Source: Anaerolineae bacterium (GTDB lineage: Bacteria > Chloroflexota > Anaerolineae > Promineifilales > Promineifilaceae). Taken from it: 64,000 nucleotides of DNA. Positions within the stretch are counted from its first letter, which is position 1; each line of letters opens with the position of its first letter. Of this stretch, positions 34,252 to 44,758 are shown one piece after another. The position numbers and the translations under genes were made by a program. Location: assembly GCA_023954475.1 (NCBI GenBank), contig JAMLHW010000002.1:1-64000 (forward strand). The letters run 5' to 3'. The notes under the pieces are model-generated. The model had not been told where the DNA came from and did not search any database. It saw only the letters and a program-made list of their open reading frames with translations.

Positions 34252-35481
34252 ATGAGTACGAATTTTATGAACGCACCCAGCTTGTTGTTTACATCGGAAT
34301 CGGTGACTGAAGGCCATCCCGACAAAATGTGTGACCAAATCAGCGATGCTTTTCTCGATGCTTGCCTGGAGCAGGATCCGATGAGCCGGGTCGCCGTTGA
34401 GACGGCAGTCAAGACGGGCTACGTCATGTTACTGGGCGAAGTGACAACTAACGCATTTGTCAATGTCGATGAATTGGTGCGTAAAGTTGTCAATGAAATC
34501 GGCTACGATGCCAGTGACAAGGGATTTGATGGTCAGACATGCGGTGTGTTATCCGCCATAGCTGCGCAAAGCCCGGACATTGCCCAGGGCGTCGATGCGG
34601 CGCTGGAATATCGCACGGAAGCCGATGCTGAACGCGCTATTGAGGCGATTGGTGCCGGTGACCAGGGCATGATGTTTGGCTATGCCTGCAACGAAACGGA
34701 AACGTTGATGCCGTTGCCGATTTTTCTGGCGCACAATTTGACGCGCCAGCTCACAGCGGTACGTCGGGCTGGTATCTTGCCCTGGCTGCGTCCCGACGGC
34801 AAAGCCCAGGTGACGATTGAATACGCGTATGGCAAACCATACCGCGTTCACACGGTGCTGGTGAGCACACAGCATGCGCCTGACGTGTCTCAGGAAGCGA
34901 TTCGCGCCGGCATTATTGAGCATGTTATCAAGCCGGTGTTGCCAATGGAGATGGTAGACGAAGACTTATTAGTCTATGTCAATCCGACTGGACGGTTTGT
35001 CATTGGTGGTCCGATGGGTGATGCCGGCGTGACCGGGCGCAAGATTATTGTCGATACGTATGGTGGTATGGGTCGTCACGGCGGCGGCGCGTTTAGTGGC
35101 AAGGATGCGACCAAGGTCGACCGCAGTGCGGCGTATGCGACGCGCTGGGTAGCCAAAAACATTGTCGCTGCCGGGCTGGCCGAGCGCTGCGAAGTGCAGG
35201 TTGCTTACGCCATTGGCGTGGCGCATCCGTTGAGCATTAATGTCGAGACGTTTGGTAGTAGCGACTTGACGGAAGAACAGTTGGTTGACCTCATCAATCA
35301 ACATTTTGATCTGCGTCCGGGCGCGATTATTCGCGATCTCGATTTGCGTCGGCCGATTTTCCGTCAGACAGCGGCGTATGGTCATTTCGGCCGAACCGAC
35401 CTCGATTTGCCGTGGGAGCGCACCGATCGCGCTGACGCGTTGCGGGAAGCGGCGGCACAATCGACAGCGCAGCCTGTATAG
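34252..35481 (+). CDS. metK: S-adenosylmethionine synthetase
   Basis: Of 409 aa from ATG 34252, chosen because GGAGG (34239-34243) lies eight bases upstream; a GTG at 34231 would put that site inside the gene. Makes SAM from methionine and [30 protein letters not shown] and [19 protein letters not shown] motifs are complete, with catalytic His and Asp/Lys residues. Slightly longer than E. coli MetK. Regulated by the upstream SAM-I riboswitch. Two TCGGCCGA copies are only 38 bp apart near the 3' end. Confidence 0.97.
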   Translation: MSTNFMNAPSLLFTSESVTEGHPDKMCDQISDAFLDACLEQDPMSRVAVETAVKTGYVMLLGEVTTNAFVNVDELVRKVVNEIGYDASDKGFDGQTCGVLSAIAAQSPDIAQGVDAALEYRTEADAERAIEAIGAGDQGMMFGYACNETETLMPLPIFLAHNLTRQLTAVRRAGILPWLRPDGKAQVTIEYAYGKPYRVHTVLVSTQHAPDVSQEAIRAGIIEHVIKPVLPMEMVDEDLLVYVNPTGRFVIGGPMGDAGVTGRKIIVDTYGGMGRHGGGAFSGKDATKVDRSAAYATRWVAKNIVAAGLAERCEVQVAYAIGVAHPLSINVETFGSSDLTEEQLVDLINQHFDLRPGAIIRDLDLRRPIFRQTAAYGHFGRTDLDLPWERTDRADALREAAAQSTAQPV

Positions 35482-35503
35482 CTGCTCACATCTGAGACCT
35501 TGA

Positions 35504-35535
35504 GAAACCGGGCTTTTCTGACAAAGCCCGGTTTC
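35504..35535. terminator. Perfect 13-bp hairpin between metK and HAD gene
   Basis: GAAACCGGGCTTT at 35504-35516 pairs with 35523-35535 around a 6-nt loop, between convergent stops. No T-run follows. Sequence relates to the 7283 hairpin (shared GAAACCGxG(C)TTT stem), suggesting a dispersed intergenic repeat doubling as terminator. Confidence 0.6.
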
Positions 35536-35547
35536 CGGTTCGTCACG

Positions 35548-36150
35548 CTAAACGATTTTGTGCGCTGCGAGTGCTGCGTATAAGTCCAGTTGAGGTGTGT
35601 AGTGGATGGCGTGCATGCCCACCGCCTGCGCACCGGCGACATTGTGCGCAAAATCGTCAATGAAAATCGCCGCTTGTGGTGCAATCTCGAGTTGATCCAG
35701 GGTGTGCCGGTAAATGGCGGAATCGGGTTTCATGACACCAAATTCGGCCGAAATCACGATCAGGTTAAACGCATCAGCAATTCCCCACTTGTGAGCCAGA
35801 TCGACACGTAGATCATCCATTGCATTGCTGATAATCGCCGTTCTGCGCAGTTGTTTCTGGCGACAGATAAACGCGATCAGCACGTCATCCAGTTGATCAC
35901 CAGCCCAGAAATCAGTTTGCAATTGAGAGAGTGATTCGGCCGAAAGCCCCAATTCAGCCGCCACCCACGCCCAATGCTCAGTTGCACGAACGGTGCCGCA
36001 CTGCGCAGCTTGCCCGTGCTCGCTGTTAAACACCAGCCGCTCCACTGTGCCCGGTGCCAGCCCCAAACGTGCATCCCACGCTAGCCGCCGTTCCCACGAA
36101 ACGGTGCGCACCAAGACGCCGCCAAAGTCAAAAACTACTGCCTCGATCAT
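35548..36150 (-). CDS. HAD-superfamily hydrolase
   Basis: Of 200 aa from ATG 36150, which has GGAG eight bases upstream; the longer frame (to 36204) lacks support. Motif I VVFDFGGVLV (nucleophile position Asp then Phe-Gly, where the second Asp of the usual DxD is Gly), motif II IISNAMDD, motif III K in GVMKPDSAIY, motif IV IFIDDFAHNV. The D-F-G-G variant is common in a subgroup of HAD IA hydrolases (epoxide-hydrolase-N-like). Substrate unknown. Confidence 0.82.
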   Translation of the reverse strand: MIEAVVFDFGGVLVRTVSWERRLAWDARLGLAPGTVERLVFNSEHGQAAQCGTVRATEHWAWVAAELGLSAESLSQLQTDFWAGDQLDDVLIAFICRQKQLRRTAIISNAMDDLRVDLAHKWGIADAFNLIVISAEFGVMKPDSAIYRHTLDQLEIAPQAAIFIDDFAHNVAGAQAVGMHAIHYTPQLDLYAALAAHKIV

Positions 36151-36217
36151 GTAAATTTCTCCGCATGTGAGCACGCCAACCATACAATTGCGTACAGCAT
36201 ACACCTTTCACCGCGTA

Positions 36218-36246
36218 TTGCAAAATGGGGTGCCAATTGTTACAAT
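36218..36246 (+). promoter_or_regulatory. Promoter of the pyrophosphatase gene
   Basis: TTGCAA (36218-36223), 17-bp spacer, TACAAT (36241-36246). Transcription should start near 36253, giving a leader of about 110 nt before the ATG at 36364. Confidence 0.5.
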
Positions 36247-36295
36247 CTATGGTCTTGATTAGCCATTGACACACCGGGGGCGTCAACGAATTTCG

Positions 36296-36317
36296 AGCGG
36301 GTTCCTCCCGCTTTTTC
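36296..36317 (+). terminator. Terminator-like hairpin inside hppA leader (possible attenuator)
   Basis: AGCGGG (36296-36301) pairs with CCCGCT (36307-36312) with a TTCCT loop, then a run of T (36312-36316). It lies between the predicted promoter and the coding start, and the upstream gene is divergent, so it cannot terminate a preceding gene on this strand. A small alternative stem TTGAC/GTCAA (36266-36270/36282-36286) precedes it. Suggests transcription attenuation; no known riboswitch class is recognised. Confidence 0.55.
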
Positions 36318-36363
36318 TATGTTTCCTTGAGAAAACTCTTTTAGTTGGAGGGTTACCGACCTT

Positions 36364-38637
36364 ATGTATTTTGCTATTGGACAGTTTTCACACCTATTGC
36401 AGGAAGTGCGACCGGCAATTCCTGCCCTGTGGTGGCTTGGCCCTGTAGGCGCTGTTGCTGCCCTGTTTGCCGCATTCCTATTCTATCGGGATGTCAACAA
36501 GGAAGATGAAGGCACACCACTCATGGTGGAGATAGCGCAAGCCGTCCGAGAAGGTGCCATGGCGTACTTGAGCGCACAATTCAAGGCTGTATCCATTGTT
36601 TTTGCCGGCATGTTCATCTTCTTTTTGATCCTGGCATATGTTTTTGATCTTCAGAGCAGAATTTTGCCTGTTGCTTTTCTCACCGCTGGCGCATTTTCCG
36701 GGGCAGCCGGCTATGTCGGTATGAAAACGGCGACCAACGCGTCAGCGCGGACGGCCAATGCTGCTGGACGCAGCCTCAATGACGGCTTGCGTGTTGCGTT
36801 TCGCGCCGGAGCAGTGATGGGTTTGAGCGTCGTCGGATTTGTATTGCTCGATATGAGCATCTGGTTTTTATTGCTTTACTACGTCGTTCCGGCTGAGTTT
36901 TACGGTGGCGTAACGGCGTTTTTGCCGACGATTACGACGATCATGTTGGCGGCCGCTGTCGGTGCCTCGACGATGGCTTTGTTTGGTCGTGTCGGTGGTG
37001 GCATTTATACCAAAGCGGCCGATGTCGGAGCAGACCTCGTCGGTAAAGTTGAGGCTGGCATTCCGGAAGACGATCCGCGCAATCCGGCCACCATAGCCGA
37101 TAATGTTGGCGACAACGTGGGTGACGTTGCCGGCATGGGTGCTGACCTGTATGAATCGTACTCCGCTTCGATTTTGGCGACGGCATCGCTGGGTGTGGCT
37201 TACGCTGTCACCCAAAGATTTGATGTTGCCGACCAATTAAATTACATCGTGGCGCCGGTCATGTTGGCCGGTGTCGGCGTTTTGCTGTCGATTGTGGGTG
37301 TTTTTCTGGTGCGTGCACATGAAGGCGCGACAATGAAACAGTTGATCCATTCGCTGGAGCGCTCGATCCAGGTTATTGGCCTGCTGATCGGCATTCTCGC
37401 GTTTGGCATGCTTTATTTGCTCGGCATTGACAATTGGCTCAATATTGGCATTGCGGTTGCGACCGGTATTGTCGCCGGGATTTCGATTGGGCGTGTGACG
37501 GAGCGTTATACTTCGGCCGAATACGGCCCAACCAAACGTATCGTCAAATCGACTGAAACTGGACCGGCTACCGTAATCATCAGTGGTCTGGCTGTCGGTA
37601 TGGAATCGGTTGTCTGGCCCATCATCATCATTGTCGTTGCTTCCGGTCTGGCATTTTATGTCGGAGGTGGTGCAGAAAGCACCCTCGGCGGTCTATTTGC
37701 GGTAGGTATGGCTGCTGTTGGTATGTTGTCCACGCTCGGTTTGACACTGGCAACCGATGCCTATGGTCCGGTTGCAGACAACGCGGGCGGCAACGCTGAA
37801 ATGGCCGGTTTGCCGCCTCAAGTTCGCGAACGAACCGACCAACTGGATGCCCTGGGCAATACAACTGCTGCAACCGGCAAAGGTTTTGCGATTGGTTCGG
37901 CCGCTCTGACCGGGCTGGCGCTGGTCGCCGCTTACATCCAGACAGTCGGCGACAGCTTTGTCAAGCTGGGTGTCGACACATTGGACGGGGCTTCCATGCC
38001 GGTCGCATTGATGACGATTGATGATCTTGTGACTTATTTTGATGTATCGCCGCTCAATCCGGCTTTTCTCTTCGGTATGTTTATCGGTGCGATGACCGCG
38101 TTTTTCTTTTGTTCTCTGACGATGAGTGCAGTGGGACGCGCTGCCGGGGCCATGGTCGACGAAGTGCGTCGTCAGTTCCGCGAAATGCCGGGCATTATGT
38201 CGGGTCAGCAGAAACCAGACTATGCACAATGTGTGGAGATCAGTACACAATCCGCATTGAAAGAAATGCGCATGCCGTCTATCCTGGCCATTCTGGTTCC
38301 GATTATTGTCGGTGTTGTGTTTGGTGTACCGGGTGTTCTGGGTCTTCTGGTTGGTGGTCTGGGAACTGGTTTCGCGCTGGCAATCATGATGGCGAATTCC
38401 GGCGGTGCATGGGACAATGCCAAGAAGGCGATTGAAGCCGGTGCAGAGGGCGGTAAAGGGTCGGAAGCGCACAAGGCTGCCGTTGTCGGTGATACGGTCG
38501 GCGATCCGTTTAAGGATACGTCCGGCCCGTCGCTCAACATTTTGATCAAACTGATGTCTATTGTTTCGGTTGTCCTAGCTGCATTGACGGCTGCGATTGG
38601 GCAGGGATTCGGCCTGCTCGGCATGTTAGTTAATTAG
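36364..38637 (+). CDS. hppA: Membrane-bound ion-pumping pyrophosphatase (K+-dependent type)
   Basis: Of 757 aa, about 16 membrane helices. Catalytic loop DVGADLVGKVEAGIPEDDPRN, then ADNVGDNVGDVAGMGADL, later DAYGPVADNAGGNAEM and the C-terminal KGSEAHKAAVVGDTVGDPFKDTSG are intact. At the K+-determining site it reads GNTTAATGKG: Ala where K+-independent enzymes have Lys, so K+-dependent. Whether it pumps H+ or Na+ cannot be settled by eye. Couples PPi hydrolysis to ion export; fits the Na+/H+ antiporter genes further on. GGAGGG site 11 bases before ATG. Confidence 0.96.
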   Translation: MYFAIGQFSHLLQEVRPAIPALWWLGPVGAVAALFAAFLFYRDVNKEDEGTPLMVEIAQAVREGAMAYLSAQFKAVSIVFAGMFIFFLILAYVFDLQSRILPVAFLTAGAFSGAAGYVGMKTATNASARTANAAGRSLNDGLRVAFRAGAVMGLSVVGFVLLDMSIWFLLLYYVVPAEFYGGVTAFLPTITTIMLAAAVGASTMALFGRVGGGIYTKAADVGADLVGKVEAGIPEDDPRNPATIADNVGDNVGDVAGMGADLYESYSASILATASLGVAYAVTQRFDVADQLNYIVAPVMLAGVGVLLSIVGVFLVRAHEGATMKQLIHSLERSIQVIGLLIGILAFGMLYLLGIDNWLNIGIAVATGIVAGISIGRVTERYTSAEYGPTKRIVKSTETGPATVIISGLAVGMESVVWPIIIIVVASGLAFYVGGGAESTLGGLFAVGMAAVGMLSTLGLTLATDAYGPVADNAGGNAEMAGLPPQVRERTDQLDALGNTTAATGKGFAIGSAALTGLALVAAYIQTVGDSFVKLGVDTLDGASMPVALMTIDDLVTYFDVSPLNPAFLFGMFIGAMTAFFFCSLTMSAVGRAAGAMVDEVRRQFREMPGIMSGQQKPDYAQCVEISTQSALKEMRMPSILAILVPIIVGVVFGVPGVLGLLVGGLGTGFALAIMMANSGGAWDNAKKAIEAGAEGGKGSEAHKAAVVGDTVGDPFKDTSGPSLNILIKLMSIVSVVLAALTAAIGQGFGLLGMLVN

Positions 38638-38660
38638 CTGAGGATTGCTTTTACTCTCAG

Positions 38661-38694
38661 AAGGGCATGGCTGATGTGGTCATGCCCTTTTTTT
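38661..38694 (+). terminator. Intrinsic terminator after hppA
   Basis: AAGGGCATG (38661-38669) pairs with CATGCCCTT (38681-38689) followed by a run of T to 38694. Confidence 0.85.
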
Positions 38695-38796
38695 GTTGGC
38701 GCATTGCCGGGTTCGGCTTACAATGTGCGTAGATACGAGATGTGGAAACGACTGCAAGGTAATCGATTCGGCCGAATATTGCGGCATAGGGGTAGC

Positions 38797-39828
<1,032 letters not shown>

Positions 39829-40015
39829 GCTTGTGCTTGCATAATACCCATACGGTCAACCCGTAACAAAGACGTGAAATTCGTATCATTGGCGTGAGGA
39901 CACTGAACCGACAAGTACAGGTCAGGCATGTGTTAATCCACGATCTGACTAGACCGTTTGGCATTCGTTGCATAAGGCGAAATGGTCTCGCGCCGGATTG
40001 AATCAGGATTGTTCC

Positions 40016-41239
40016 ATGACAGGAAGTATTGACGAGTCAAAGCAATTTGGCCCAGAGCCAACGGACGATGAATTGGACGAAGCGCTGGACTGGCTTGCGC
40101 AGTTAGCGGCTGAGCGTGGCGCAGCCAATGTTGTGCCGCCCAGCCCGCCGATTCAATCTGTGGCACCGGCAATCGTGCTGCCTGATTGGCTTAAACGTGA
40201 CTTACGACGACAGCGCACGGCGACGCCCGGCAGTGCCGAGACACAAGCATCAGCTGCTGTGCAACGGCCAGGCTCACCAGATGATGAGCGGCTGGGATGG
40301 TTGGATGAGTTTACAGCAGAGTTGGGGGCACCCATTGAAGAACCGCCAACGCATCAGTGGGAAGAGTCTGCCAAGACGGATCAGGGTTTGGCGCAGGCTG
40401 TCACGCGTGTTGCTGTTTTGGGGGCGGCTGAAACGATTATTTCCTCAAGTGAGGATGAGGATGATGAGGACGAGGATATTGTTGAGGGTGAGCTGATTGT
40501 CGAGGTGGAAAGTGCGGCTGAGGATGACTCGGCCGATTTGATTTTTGATGATGAAGATGTGCCTTTACGTGCTGTCGATCCGCCATCGGCTACTCGTTTT
40601 CTGGAGGATTTTCCTGAAGATCCCGACGAAGCTGTCGGGTGGCTGGAAAAAATGGCTCATCAAGATGAGCCAACTAGTGCCGCAAAAGCGGGGGCACTCG
40701 CTGCCGCCAAAGGAATCGACCCTGATGACGACGATAATGCCGATGACATGAGCGCCGCTCTGGCCTGGGTAGAGCAGATTGTCAACGACAATACGGAGCA
40801 ACAGACGCAGCCGGAACCAGTGCCGAAACCGTCCGACGAGGTCGATGACCCGTTAGCGTGGCTGGAAAAGATGGAGCAAGAAGAAAGCACCATAGTCAGC
40901 ACGCTGCCCGGTCATAAATCCCAGTCACAGCCAAGCTCGGAATCCAAATTGGTAGAGTCGCCACAACCGGAGATGACGTTTTCAGGGCCTCATAGCGCCG
41001 AACGGCAGCAGGCATATAATGCATTTTTGGCGGGTGACGTAGCCGGCGCGGCTGAACAGTATCGCGCCTTACTGCCTCGCGATGATGCATTGGATGCTGT
41101 CATTGATGATTTGGTGCAGGTAACGTCTGTGCAGCCGGAAGCAGGCCCTCTCTATCGCGTTCTGGGCGATGCCTATATGCGCAGGGGTGAAGGGGCACGC
41201 GCGGCAGCCGCTTATCGTAGCGCAGTTCGCTACAAATAG
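40016..41239 (+). CDS. Acidic protein with five 'AWLE' motifs and C-terminal TPR
   Basis: Of 407 aa from ATG 40016 (AGGA eight bases upstream). A very acidic, probably disordered body carries five copies of a motif like D-D-x-L-A-W-L-E-x-M/L-A-x-E, centred on Trp26, Trp95, Trp209, Trp251 and Trp282, separated by Glu/Asp or Pro/Gln-rich linkers (SSSEDEDDEDEDIVEGE). A TPR-like pair follows (about 330-407: RQQAYNAFLAGDVAGAAEQY, YRVLGDAYMRRGEGARAAAAY). Similar repeats occur in Chloroflexota TPR proteins; function unknown. One base separates it from the PAP2 gene. Confidence 0.75.
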   Translation: MTGSIDESKQFGPEPTDDELDEALDWLAQLAAERGAANVVPPSPPIQSVAPAIVLPDWLKRDLRRQRTATPGSAETQASAAVQRPGSPDDERLGWLDEFTAELGAPIEEPPTHQWEESAKTDQGLAQAVTRVAVLGAAETIISSSEDEDDEDEDIVEGELIVEVESAAEDDSADLIFDDEDVPLRAVDPPSATRFLEDFPEDPDEAVGWLEKMAHQDEPTSAAKAGALAAAKGIDPDDDDNADDMSAALAWVEQIVNDNTEQQTQPEPVPKPSDEVDDPLAWLEKMEQEESTIVSTLPGHKSQSQPSSESKLVESPQPEMTFSGPHSAERQQAYNAFLAGDVAGAAEQYRALLPRDDALDAVIDDLVQVTSVQPEAGPLYRVLGDAYMRRGEGARAAAAYRSAVRYK

Positions 41240-41240
41240 C

Positions 41241-42284
41241 ATGGAGCCATTCTACGAGTTTGGACTCAATGCCACACAATGGCTACAGACGAACTATCCC
41301 GGCATGGAGCCGGTCATGCAGGTTTTTGTCTATTTCGGCCGATTTGAGTTCTACCTCCTGCTGCTTCCTCTCATTTACTGGTGTATCGATAAACGCCGTG
41401 GCGCACATCTCACCTATCTGATCATTTTCTCGCTGGCACTCAACGCATTCGCGAAACAATTGTTTCACGAGCCACGCCCTTATTGGTTAGACACAAGCAT
41501 AGGGCTGTCCGATGAACCGTCGTTTGGTTTCATCAGTGGACATGCACAGCTATCCACCGTACTCGTTTATTTTCTGGCGGCATGGATTCGGCGTAAATGG
41601 GCGTGGATTGTGGCCACAATCTGGGTCATCCTGATGGCGTTGAGCCGTGTTTATCTGGGCGTGCACTTTGTTCACGATGTGGTGGCAGGGATATTGCTCG
41701 GTGCGTTGACGCTGGGCGGATATGCCATTCTGATGCGCTATTTTGCTGACAGATTTCGCAATCGGCTCATGGGCCAGCGGCTCATGGTATTGGCCCTTGC
41801 GCCGTTGTTGTTCGCCATACTATACGTCGTCATGGTACTGATTCAAGGTGATTTGAACACGTCTGTTCCCTGGGCAGATTTTCTGGAATTAGGCAGGCAG
41901 GCCGCTGATCGTGACATGGTGATCAGTATTGCGTTGTTAATTGCGATTGGTATTGGGTTTACGCTGGAACCAGTCCGCGTCTGCTTCATGGTCGACGGCC
42001 CAATATGGATTCGTGTAATTCGGTATATCGTTGGTATGATGGCGGCGGTTATCGTTGCATATGGCGCAGATGCGTTGATCGAGTTGGTCACGCCGGAGAA
42101 TGCATTGTGGCTCCGGCGGTCATTGCAAGCGGTTCAATTCTTTATTGCCGGCTTGTTGTTGTCTTATTGGGCGCCGATATTGTTTACCCGACTGCGCCTC
42201 GCGCACAGTTCGAATGAGCCGGAGACGCCGTTTACGGTAAAAGGGGCGTTTGTGAAGATAAGGAAAGACCGCAAACGCAAATAG
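41241..42284 (+). CDS. PAP2-family membrane phosphatase
   Basis: Of 347 aa from ATG 41241, one base after the preceding stop. Phosphatase signature: motif 1 KQLFHEPRP (K-x6-R-P), motif 2 FISGHAQ, motif 3 SRVYLGVHFVHDVVAG with His and Asp. Membrane helices flank these; four more follow in a C-terminal extension that is not part of the core PAP2 domain. Likely dephosphorylates a lipid phosphate or undecaprenyl pyrophosphate on the outer face. Confidence 0.88.
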   Translation: MEPFYEFGLNATQWLQTNYPGMEPVMQVFVYFGRFEFYLLLLPLIYWCIDKRRGAHLTYLIIFSLALNAFAKQLFHEPRPYWLDTSIGLSDEPSFGFISGHAQLSTVLVYFLAAWIRRKWAWIVATIWVILMALSRVYLGVHFVHDVVAGILLGALTLGGYAILMRYFADRFRNRLMGQRLMVLALAPLLFAILYVVMVLIQGDLNTSVPWADFLELGRQAADRDMVISIALLIAIGIGFTLEPVRVCFMVDGPIWIRVIRYIVGMMAAVIVAYGADALIELVTPENALWLRRSLQAVQFFIAGLLLSYWAPILFTRLRLAHSSNEPETPFTVKGAFVKIRKDRKRK

Positions 42285-42287
42285 TGT

Positions 42288-43049
42288 TTACACAAGTTTG
42301 CGTGCGATGAGTAGCAGCCGTGGTGTATCTTCTGCGAACGGGCTGTCATCGTAATCTCCCCACATTGATTCGAGGCTGAAACCGGCGTGTTGTAGCATTG
42401 GCAGCCACTCGTGCGGATAGTAGTAGTGGTATGTTTCGGCCGATTCGACTTTCTCCAGTGTCCCATCCGGGTACGCCACATCAAAAAGCCAGTTAACCGT
42501 TACCACCTGCCGTGCTAAATCGGCGTAATTGGTCGTTGCCTGCGTTACCGTTGCTCCTGTCCAGGAGTCAATGAAGGTGCGCTCGACTTCCGGCATCGTT
42601 TGATCGCGCCAATCCGCCAATAAAAACGGATTGATGACATCGATGCAGAGGGCACCACCTGGCTGCATGTGGGCGGCCGACCGGCGTAAGGTCGCTATGA
42701 CCTGATTGGTTGTCAAATGCAGTGCCGTATTGTAACTGAGCAGGATGAGGGCAAAATCGGTTCGTTGTAGTGAAAAGCGCGTCATATCGGCCGATTCAAG
42801 CACAACGTGCTGTTGCAATCCCAGCAATTGCCGTCGTTCGTGCGCCAGGGCCAGCATATCGGCCGAATTGTCCAGCCCGGTCACATTGATGCCCGCCTGC
42901 GCCATGGGCCAGAGCAAGCGCCCTGTGCCACACCCCAGTTCCAGCACCGGGCCGCCAGCCGAACGCGCTAACGCCACCGAAAAATCGACATCTTCAGTTA
43001 ATTCTGCGTGAATCTCGTCGTAAAATCGGGCCAGCTTTGCGTACGTCAT
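42288..43049 (-). CDS. Class I SAM-dependent methyltransferase
   Basis: Of 253 aa from ATG 43049 (the stop of the upstream gene overlaps it as TGATG; a GTG one codon earlier is possible). PVLELGCGTGRLLWPMA (motif I), VTGLDNSADMLALA, and LILLSYNTALHL (motif IV) are standard. Methyl acceptor unknown. Last gene of a three-gene run with two paralogous membrane proteins. Two TCGGCCGA copies 72 bp apart. Confidence 0.85.
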   Translation of the reverse strand: MTYAKLARFYDEIHAELTEDVDFSVALARSAGGPVLELGCGTGRLLWPMAQAGINVTGLDNSADMLALAHERRQLLGLQQHVVLESADMTRFSLQRTDFALILLSYNTALHLTTNQVIATLRRSAAHMQPGGALCIDVINPFLLADWRDQTMPEVERTFIDSWTGATVTQATTNYADLARQVVTVNWLFDVAYPDGTLEKVESAETYHYYYPHEWLPMLQHAGFSLESMWGDYDDSPFAEDTPRLLLIARKLV

Positions 43050-43867
43050 CACGCCGCCAGTGTGCGCAGCGCAACGTTGCCGTCTGTGTGTTCCGCCAGC
43101 ATACGCTGCACTATCACTTTCAACGAGGTCATGTTCGGTACATAGGCAATCATAAAAGTGCCGAAGCGCACGGGATTGTTCGCTTGTTCAACCACAATGG
43201 TGCCGCGTTGGCGCGAAATGTCGAAGCGCACGACCTCGTGCCAGGGGCAGAAGGCATTGTGCGTCTGTAATCCTTCCCGGCTGACGACCAACGGACCAAA
43301 ATCGATGGCGCTGCCGGCTTCAAAAGCTGTCATCACATAGGGCGCAATCAGCGCAACGGTGTTTTCATCGATGGCGGCAGCTAATTTGTAAACATGGCGC
43401 AGCGTGTCATCAAACGCAAAGGTCTGTCCGTCCACGGTGCGGATTTTACAGAAATGGACTGGTTGCCCGGCATTGCGGTTGGAAAAGCGCTGCGCGGCGT
43501 AATGTTCCGGTGTATCGCAGAAAAATGAAGCGATTTCCTCCCAGTAGATGATCGTTTGTTGCTTGCCGGCGCGGTAAGTCAGACCGTCGCGATAGACTGT
43601 CACCAGTAATTGTTTGCGCCGCAGCGTTGAATAGATACCCCATGTTCCCAGCATGATGAGCACGATTCCGACGGTGGCGCAGAGTATGCCGGTCGTGTCC
43701 CATGCGCTGATACTCAAAATGGCGGCGGCGGCACCTGCGATAATGAGCGCAGCACCCGCGATTATGTTGAGTGTGAACCCCTGACGCGTTGAACCGTAGG
43801 TTGCAAGTCGTCGGCCGAGTTGTGGTTCGGCCGAATCGTTCACCGGCAATGTCGTCGATTTGCTCAT
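43049..43867 (-). CDS. Two-TM membrane protein with PH-like domains, paralogue 1 (DUF6585-like)
   Basis: Of 272 aa. Two adjacent hydrophobic helices (about 33-52 and 57-77), then two similar beta-rich segments, YRDGLTYRAGKQQTIIYWEEI and SREGLQTHNAFCPWHEV, each like a short PH/bPH2 module. Aligns over its length with the next gene upstream: AGSAIDFGPLVVSREGL matches AGETINFGRIEVNQQGI there. Duplicate genes, function unknown. Overlaps both neighbours by one base, so tightly co-translated. Confidence 0.7.
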   Translation of the reverse strand: MSKSTTLPVNDSAEPQLGRRLATYGSTRQGFTLNIIAGAALIIAGAAAAILSISAWDTTGILCATVGIVLIMLGTWGIYSTLRRKQLLVTVYRDGLTYRAGKQQTIIYWEEIASFFCDTPEHYAAQRFSNRNAGQPVHFCKIRTVDGQTFAFDDTLRHVYKLAAAIDENTVALIAPYVMTAFEAGSAIDFGPLVVSREGLQTHNAFCPWHEVVRFDISRQRGTIVVEQANNPVRFGTFMIAYVPNMTSLKVIVQRMLAEHTDGNVALRTLAA

Positions 43868-44694
43868 CAGGTTGGGATCGTGCCGTATTCAACAGCTATT
43901 GGTAACTGATCTTCTGCAATCTCCAGAAACAGTTCCAGATTGCCAATGTGCGCCAGATCAATTTTGCCCCATTTGACCGGGTTATCTTTTTCTTCGATGA
44001 TCAGGCGCGTGCGTTCCCACTCAACGAGCATGACGCTGACGTTGTTCCACGGCAGCAGCGACTTCTTGGGAATGGTGATACCTTGCTGATTGACTTCGAT
44101 TCGGCCGAAATTGATTGTTTCACCCGCTGCAAAGCGCTGTTGAATAATCGGCCGCAATCGTGGTACCGTTTCCCGTTCGATGATGTTACCGAGTTGGTTG
44201 GCACGCAAAATCTGGTCGTCGAATTTGAATGTCTGTCCGCCGGTGGTTTGCAGGCGGTAGAAATGGTAAACGCCCATTGAGGATTCTTTTTCGCGGTTGA
44301 AATTGAACTTGTTGCGGCTGAACCGCTCGAATTCCATGCTGTAGAAAACGGCGATGTTGTCCCAGGCGATGGGATTAAGCACGCCGTCTTCCGTGATGAC
44401 GATGCCATTCTGGTACACTTCATAGCCGTCGTGCGACTGCCGCCGGGTCGTGCGGTAGCCCCAAATGCCGATCGGCACCAGGATGAAACCGACAGAACCG
44501 CAAAAAATGGCCCAGCCCCCTTGCAGCACGCCGAGCAAGCCGGCCAGAATAAAGAGGATACCGACGACAGGCAGCACGACACCTGCTGCCAGATTGATTT
44601 TCTGACCCTGGCGCATCGGCTCGAATGTGTCGATCAGGGGGCCCAATTCGGCCGAATCACTCATTATATCGTCATGCTGGTCGGATTTCATCAT
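43867..44694 (-). CDS. Two-TM membrane protein with PH-like domains, paralogue 2 (DUF6585-like)
   Basis: Of 275 aa (ATG at 44694 or 44691; an ATG at 44664 is also possible). Two membrane helices (about 34-52 and 56-76) and two beta-rich modules, YQNGIVITEDGVLNPIAWDNI and VNQQGITIPKKSLLPWNNV, the same plan as the downstream paralogue. A C-terminal segment LIIEEKDNPVKWGKIDLAHI matches VVEQANNPVRFGTFMIAYV. Function unknown. First gene of the trio ending in the methyltransferase. Confidence 0.7.
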   Translation of the reverse strand: MMKSDQHDDIMSDSAELGPLIDTFEPMRQGQKINLAAGVVLPVVGILFILAGLLGVLQGGWAIFCGSVGFILVPIGIWGYRTTRRQSHDGYEVYQNGIVITEDGVLNPIAWDNIAVFYSMEFERFSRNKFNFNREKESSMGVYHFYRLQTTGGQTFKFDDQILRANQLGNIIERETVPRLRPIIQQRFAAGETINFGRIEVNQQGITIPKKSLLPWNNVSVMLVEWERTRLIIEEKDNPVKWGKIDLAHIGNLELFLEIAEDQLPIAVEYGTIPT

Positions 44695-44758
44695 TCAGCA
44701 GTATAGCATGGGCAGCGGCAGTGACAATGACGCTTGCAGTTTTGCGACGACTTCTGCG

